64,000 nt of DNA, taken from Silene latifolia (taxonomy: Eukaryota > Streptophyta > Magnoliopsida > Caryophyllales > Caryophyllaceae). Within the stretch, counting starts at the first letter, position 1. Each line of letters starts with the position of its first letter. The notes beneath the pieces were generated by a model that did no database searches, had not been told where the DNA came from, and was given only the letters and a program-made list of their open reading frames with translations. The translations under genes were made by a program, and so were the position numbers. The stretch lies in the NCBI RefSeq assembly GCF_048544455.1, contig NC_133536.1:28646152-28710151 (forward strand), read 5' to 3'. Below, in pieces: positions 61,701 to 64,000 of the stretch.

Positions 61701-64000
61701 ACTATTGGAAAGAGTGGATCTTGCATAAACTAAAGAGTAATTAAAGTATAATTAAAGAAAGATCAAAACTTGAATAAAGGAAAATTAATTAAGTAAGTAA
61801 ATAATTAGGGTTTATTTGTAATAATAATAATAAGAGACTAACACTACTAATAAAACCCTCCAAATAACTAAGTGAAGTAATAATTGGCAAAGTACTAATA
61901 AATTGACTAATCTCCCTTACTACTAAGAGAATAAAAATTCTCAAAAGTTTTCCCTCCAAATTCCGTCTACTCTTTGATATAATTTTCCATCTAGTTCATT
62001 GGATAACCGCTACTTCACTAGAGAAAAAAGTGCAGCTACTTTAGTGACTCATTTTGATTTGTTCACTAGAGAGGTAAACAAGGGTAAGACAGCATACATT
62101 GTCGTCGTTGTTGTCTTCTCTAAAATGTGATTTTCTTTTGCGAGCTAAGTTTTCATCTAACAAGTACACAAACAAAGATGAAAAATAGTTAACTGTGGAT
62201 GGCTTTCTGCAATAATCACGTCTGTACTATTCTGTTTGATCATGTACACAGGATGGAAAGCAAGTTGCTGAAGGACCATGTCCAGCAAGGATGGACATAA
62301 TGGGCTTGTCACCCTATTGGTTTGATGTAGCCCAAGGCAGCGCAGTGCGTAACACAGTCAGCATGCAGTCATTGTTTCTGCTAACAGGACCTAATGGAGG
62401 TGGTAAATCAAGCTTGCTTAGATCAGTTTGTGCAGCTGCTTTGCTTGGAATATGTGGCTTCATGGTGCCAGCTGAGTCTGCTTCTATTCCTCATTTTGAT
62501 GCTATTGTTCTTCACATGAAATCTTATGATAGCCCTGTTGATGGCAAAAGTTCTTTTCAGGTATTGTTGTTTAGAACTGCTTTTTAGTAAACTTAATCTT
62601 TTCTACCTGAATTGTTATTCACAAAGTGAAAAGTTGAAAATTTCCCACATGTTGTCCTAAGGTTTCAGAACTGTTTTTGCTTATTTATCCATCTTTCTCA
62701 CTATAATCTCCTCTTTATCAGTTTCATTATGATGGTTTTTCTTTTTTTTTTTTTGTAAAAAGAAAAACAGTTTTCCTTATACTTATTTCTACATGTATAA
62801 ATCATATTTTATATGTTGATGTCACCGTAGTATTAAATCTCGGCTTCTGTCACGCTGATAGTATCGCTTGTTGCAGACTAATCTCGCAAAATGTGGCCAA
62901 TTTTTCCTTAAATTGTGGGAAAATGTGGTTGTCGTAACCTCCAGAACCTTGATTGCTCAGTTGGGTATCAGGGGTGATATTCAAAACCATTGATCTTGTA
63001 GATAAATAGAAACTTAAATTATTATAGTAATAGTGTAGTACTTTATTTATTTACTCATTTACGTTTTCCTGCATTTGTATGACTTTTTGATCCCTAAGTA
63101 TATATCGGCTGCTTATATTTTCTTTGTTTCTTTGTTCTCATTGTCTTTACCTTTAATTGACGGTTTTAATGATGATTCACGTGAAATCATTTTGGTTTAT
63201 GGCTCTCTGTTGTGTTACCCAGAGGATGGGCTTTATTTATTTTCTTTTGGTAATCTAATGTTTGCATTATTCCTGGATCCTTTTGAGTTATTTCCCATTT
63301 TAATGACATAAGTTAAGAGTAGTTTTCACTTCCGACTCTATTTATGTTATATGACTATATGATATGGCTTTTGGCTTGCACCCATTTAACTGTCATGATT
63401 CTGAACAGGCGACTTGCTGAGTGAGTTATTTCATGTAGATGTTTCCTTGTCTTAATTTAATTATGAAAATACGGTTCAAGATTATTTTGAGAAATTTGTC
63501 TTATCCCCCCTCCTTCTCTGTTACTACTTAAAACTTCTGTAGGTCTGTCTCCTGTTTAGATTTTATATAATTATGTTGGTTGTCAATTTCAGATTGAAAT
63601 GTCAGAGATCCGTTCTTTATTATCTGCAACCACATCAAGAAGCCTTGTTCTTATAGATGAAATCTGCCGAGGAACAGAAACCGCAAAAGGAACATGTATT
63701 GCAGGCAGCATCGTTGAGACACTGGACGCAGTTGGCTGTCTGGGTATTGTATCGACTCACTTGCACGGAATTTTTGACTTGCCCCTTCGAACGAGGAATA
63801 CTGCCTATAAATCTATGAGTGCAGAATATATTGATGGCCAAACAATGCCAACTTGGAAGTTGGTTGATGGAATCTGTAAAGAAAGCCTTGCTTTCGAAAC
63901 TGCCCAGAGAGAAGGCGTACCTGATTCAGTAGTCAAAAGAGCTGAAGAACTCTATCATTCAGTTTATGTAAATGATATGCCATTGAAAGTGACGGCGCCT
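40702..64000 (+). CDS. MSH1: MSH1, organelle-targeted MutS homologue, 21 exons visible, 3' end outside the window
   Basis: MSH1 acts in mitochondria and plastids and suppresses recombination between short repeats. Exons: 40702-40776 (tentative), 42983-43170 (start tentative), 43340-43437, 43620-43695, 43815-43934, 45440-45487, 45943-46007, 46931-47016, 47306-47470, 47795-47904, 48005-48110, 48198-48273, 49596-49654, 50184-50251, 52031-52204, 53384-53590, 53798-54054, 54139-54282, 55157-55214, 62252-62560, 63593-64000. All have GT-AG borders and, from exon 3 on, matching phases. Exon 1 encodes MASTFSFSSLSFTQLLFSSF, a Ser/Phe-rich transit peptide. Exons 4-5 give the mismatch-recognition segment (CRVGDFYEAIGIDA), exon 20 Walker A (TGPNGGGKSS), exon 21 Walker B (LVLIDEICRG) and STHLHGIF. 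About 965 residues are present with no stop; plant MSH1 is about 1100, so the C-terminal GIY-YIG nuclease domain lies beyond 64000. The gene appears intact despite large insertions in its introns. Confidence 0.95.
40777..42982 (+). other. MSH1 intron 1
   Basis: 2.2 kb, T-rich. I see no second gene. A stretch at about 40917-40984 ending TCACCCAAAAG/GTAGAA looks exon-like and could be a small extra exon needed to fix the phase between exons 1 and 2. Confidence 0.4.
44276..44478. mobile_element. Short Mutator-like MITE in MSH1 intron 5
   Basis: An 11-bp direct repeat tttgcgttgta (44276-44286 and 44468-44478) flanks a 181-bp foldback with GTCACAATTTGTGACG-type words (GACGGGC and GCCCGTC near the ends). 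Length of the duplication suggests a Mutator-type element. Confidence 0.65.
44625..44822 (+). mobile_element. SINE-like element in MSH1 intron 5
   Basis: The core GGATGTACGCAGCCTTACCC, with ACACAAAGAGGCTGTTTCC downstream, is a text widespread in plant tRNA-derived SINEs. The tail CGCAGCCACTTTAGTGAGCC recurs with changes at 62028-62052 in intron 19. Confidence 0.6.
44946..45216. mobile_element. MITE-like insertion, GGGCGTGTTTGGATA ends
   Basis: Starts AAGGGCGTGTTTGGATAA and ends, as reverse complement, AAGGGATTATTTGGATA. Purine-rich left half, pyrimidine-rich right half. TSD not clear. Confidence 0.5.
46417..46622. mobile_element. MITE-like insertion in MSH1 intron 7
   Basis: Begins GGGTGTGTTTGGATAGAC and ends GGTAACCAAACATATGATCC, an inverted-repeat arrangement of the TGTTTGG type. 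TSD not determined. Confidence 0.45.
46721..46815 (+). repeat. 46-bp tandem duplication in MSH1 intron 7
   Basis: AACTGTTAAAGGGAATTAAT starts at 46721 and again, with one extra A, at 46767; both copies run into ATTTACTATC/GAAGGCACAAAA. Confidence 0.75.
48274..49595 (+). other. MSH1 intron 12 with a MITE-like insertion
   Basis: Contains a GGGCGTGTTGGAAGTTTGG ... CTATCCAAACAAGGCTCT insertion at about 49233-49470 and a short exon-like open segment at 48780-48950 (VIITEEMKKLARDNVGGVVQ and on) that I do not recognise and that may be a captured fragment. Confidence 0.4.
49835..50108. mobile_element. Stowaway-type MITE, 274 bp, in MSH1 intron 13
   Basis: Begins CTCCCTCCGTACCACACCAA and ends with its inverse (TTGGTGTGGTACGGAGGGAG). 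TA duplications at 49833-49834 and 50109-50110. CTCCCTCCGT ends and TA duplication define Stowaway. Confidence 0.92.
50252..52030 (+). other. MSH1 intron 14
   Basis: 1.8 kb. Open frames at 50621-51035 and 51151-51456 have no recognisable motif and no splice or promoter context; I see nothing I can name. Confidence 0.35.
52484..53275 (+). repeat. Three direct copies of a 45-bp sequence in MSH1 intron 15
   Basis: GTGTTTTACTTTATT-containing copies begin near 52484, 52571 and 53217. The last two (CGGTGTGTTTTACTTTATTT and on) are almost identical and bracket the antisense gene fragment at 52893-53160. Confidence 0.7.
52893..53160 (-). pseudogene. Fragment of an SPT5-family gene, probably SPT5-like/KTF1, two part-exons and the intron between
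   Basis: On the minus strand 53160-53074 encodes NEVKEGTWACVKNGIYRGD, a stop, then TQ, ending at a donor CACAG/GTATTT. After an intron (53073-52986, acceptor CTTAG) 52985-52893 encodes VVAVNNERKRATVKLIPRVD and MQAP. Together this is the NGN/first-KOW segment of plant SPT5 proteins (TW-x-R-x-K-x-G-x-Y-K-G-D ... V-x-V-x-N-x-R-x-x-x-x-V-K-L-I-P-R-x-D). The EGTW and VVAVNN wording is nearer to SPT5-like/KTF1, the RNA-directed DNA methylation factor, than to SPT5 itself; that choice is from memory. The retained intron shows DNA-level capture. It lies antisense to MSH1 and is not functional. Confidence 0.6.
55487..55536 (+). repeat. Left copy of a roughly 48-bp direct repeat flanking the large insertion in intron 19
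   Basis: TACTCTTTGAAATAATTTTC and the following bases to GATAACCGCTACT recur at 61969-62018 with one or two changes. The right copy continues into SINE-like text, so the insertion target was probably a SINE copy. Confidence 0.75.
55784..56071. mobile_element. Tourist-type MITE, 288 bp
   Basis: Begins GGGGGTGTTTGGTTGG and ends, reversed, GGGGTCATTTGGTTCAG. TTA duplications at 55781-55783 and 56072-56074. The right arm of the inverted repeat lacks it, which shows the empty site. Confidence 0.85.
56220..56853. mobile_element. 634-bp insertion with 9-bp target duplication
   Basis: Flanked by gccataacc (56211-56219, 56854-56862) and missing from the right arm. Both ends are rich in GACACG/CGTGTC words. 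No clear terminal inverted repeat; the 9-bp duplication points to a Mutator-type element. Confidence 0.7.
56940..57693 (+). pseudogene. CACTA (En/Spm) transposase fragment, Tnp2 type, left arm
   Basis: The plus strand reads GIEVFDGYKNETFNLRAMLC, then TIFDYPAYEDLSGHTMHGKE, ACPLCGEDIVSEYLKCSRK, and later TLLNVPGRTKDNKAAREDM, RLNIFSRDEKKRV. This is the order of the plant Tnp2 transposase (V-F-D-x-Y ... F-x-L-R-A ... D-x-P-A-Y-x-x-L-S-G ... A-C-P-x-C ... Y-L-x-x-x-R-K ... L-x-x-P-G-x-T-K-D). The middle block with the DVMHIEKN region is missing and the ends are absent, so it is a fragment. The same fragment lies inverted at 60170-60850. Confidence 0.8.
57640..58830 (-). pseudogene. Ulp1/DUF1985-type transposon gene remnant, left arm
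   Basis: On the minus strand exon-like pieces follow each other: MFEKYDEDKKVFLIGKRWCR with LCEIEAAYLFGL (58822-58550), SRQYFSYNIDEIESTNWAKV (about 58480-58400), HWESKCPKCADKEKRVW (about 57980-57900) and MKVHRVIGHRMLTFCLDCVL (57852-57640). The SYNIDE..NWA and EIEAAYLFGL wording resembles N-terminal regions of plant Ulp1-protease-like transposon proteins. No C48 catalytic triad is visible. The function is not assigned; the frames are broken between pieces. Confidence 0.45.
58956..60100 (+). pseudogene. Ulp1/DUF1985-type transposon gene remnant, right arm (inverted copy)
   Basis: The mirror image of the left-arm gene: MFEKYDEDKKAFLIGKRWCR near 59083, SRQYFSYNIDEIEGTNWAKV near 59410, a Lys/Glu/Arg-rich tract to 59650, then KVHRFIALQMLTFCLDCVVD near 59970. 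Small differences from the left arm (for example a missing codon pair in KTKVLIDETV) show independent decay. Confidence 0.5.
60170..60850 (-). pseudogene. CACTA Tnp2-type transposase fragment, right arm (inverted copy)
   Basis: The minus strand reads CGEDIVSEYLKCSRKYVYLG and ELRQPHRILSGHESYEKVKQ (60703-60416), and upstream the ILD/NLRAM-type segment with frame changes near 60780. It matches 56940-57693 in reverse. Confidence 0.75.
61311..62020. other. Right flank of the inverted repeat in MSH1 intron 19
   Basis: AT-rich, LTR-like non-coding sequence without a gene. It contains CCACCCTAGTATTACAC at about 61446, which also follows the left 48-bp repeat at 55537, and ends in the right copy of the 48-bp repeat (61969-62018). 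Confidence 0.45.

Noticed and set aside
1..64000. tRNA, rRNA or other structural RNA genes
   Set aside because: I found no convincing cloverleaf or rRNA text; the tRNA-like words are primer binding sites or SINE parts.

Overview
The window is nuclear DNA from a flowering plant, very probably a eudicot. It holds an intron-rich MSH1 gene with GT-AG junctions, Ty3/gypsy elements of the Athila, Tat and Tel/Del-like (chromovirus) types, hAT, Mutator, Tourist and Stowaway MITEs, and a plant-type SINE. The palindrome-rich LTRs make me suspect Caryophyllaceae (Silene or carnation relatives), but that is an impression and not a demonstration.

Layout. (1) 1-7807: the 3' part of a Tat/Ogre-like Ty3/gypsy element: two antisense genes of the plant-mobile-domain type (one cut by the window edge, one a seven-exon pseudogene), a 67-bp tandem repeat, a polypurine tract and a 2.35-kb LTR. 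(2) 7978-39557: one Athila-type element, called C here (TSD tggtt), blown up to 31.6 kb by nested insertions. Its gag-pol lies on the minus strand. The protease gene is split by element B (18121-32608, TSD ttaca). The LTR of B is split by element A (18178-25334, TSD acgtc). The right LTR of C is split by solo LTR D (35126-38273, TSD ggctt). D contains a hAT MITE (8-bp TSD) and a solo LTR E of the C family in the opposite direction (TSD cataa). (3) 39563-64000: upstream region and most of an MSH1 gene on the plus strand (organellar MutS homologue), 21 visible exons, cut by the window end before the expected GIY-YIG domain. Its introns carry MITEs, a SINE, an antisense SPT5-like/KTF1-like gene fragment and, in the 7-kb intron 19, a large inverted repeat with CACTA transposase (Tnp2) and Ulp1-type gene remnants.

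The most striking signal is regulatory. In at least five different LTR families the U3 promoter has short CG-containing palindromes placed directly upstream of the TATA box. The motif is TACTCG-NN-CGAGTA at 19-22 bp spacing in A, B and D, CCCCGATCGGGG at 20 bp in C and E, and imperfect GACGCAGC...GCTGCGCC pairs at 30 bp in the Tat element. The spacings are near whole numbers of helical turns. The same motif also sits in front of the internal genes of the same elements (the antisense gene of the Tat element and the ATHILA-ORF1-like gene of A). It looks like an operator shared between an element's LTR and its accessory gene.
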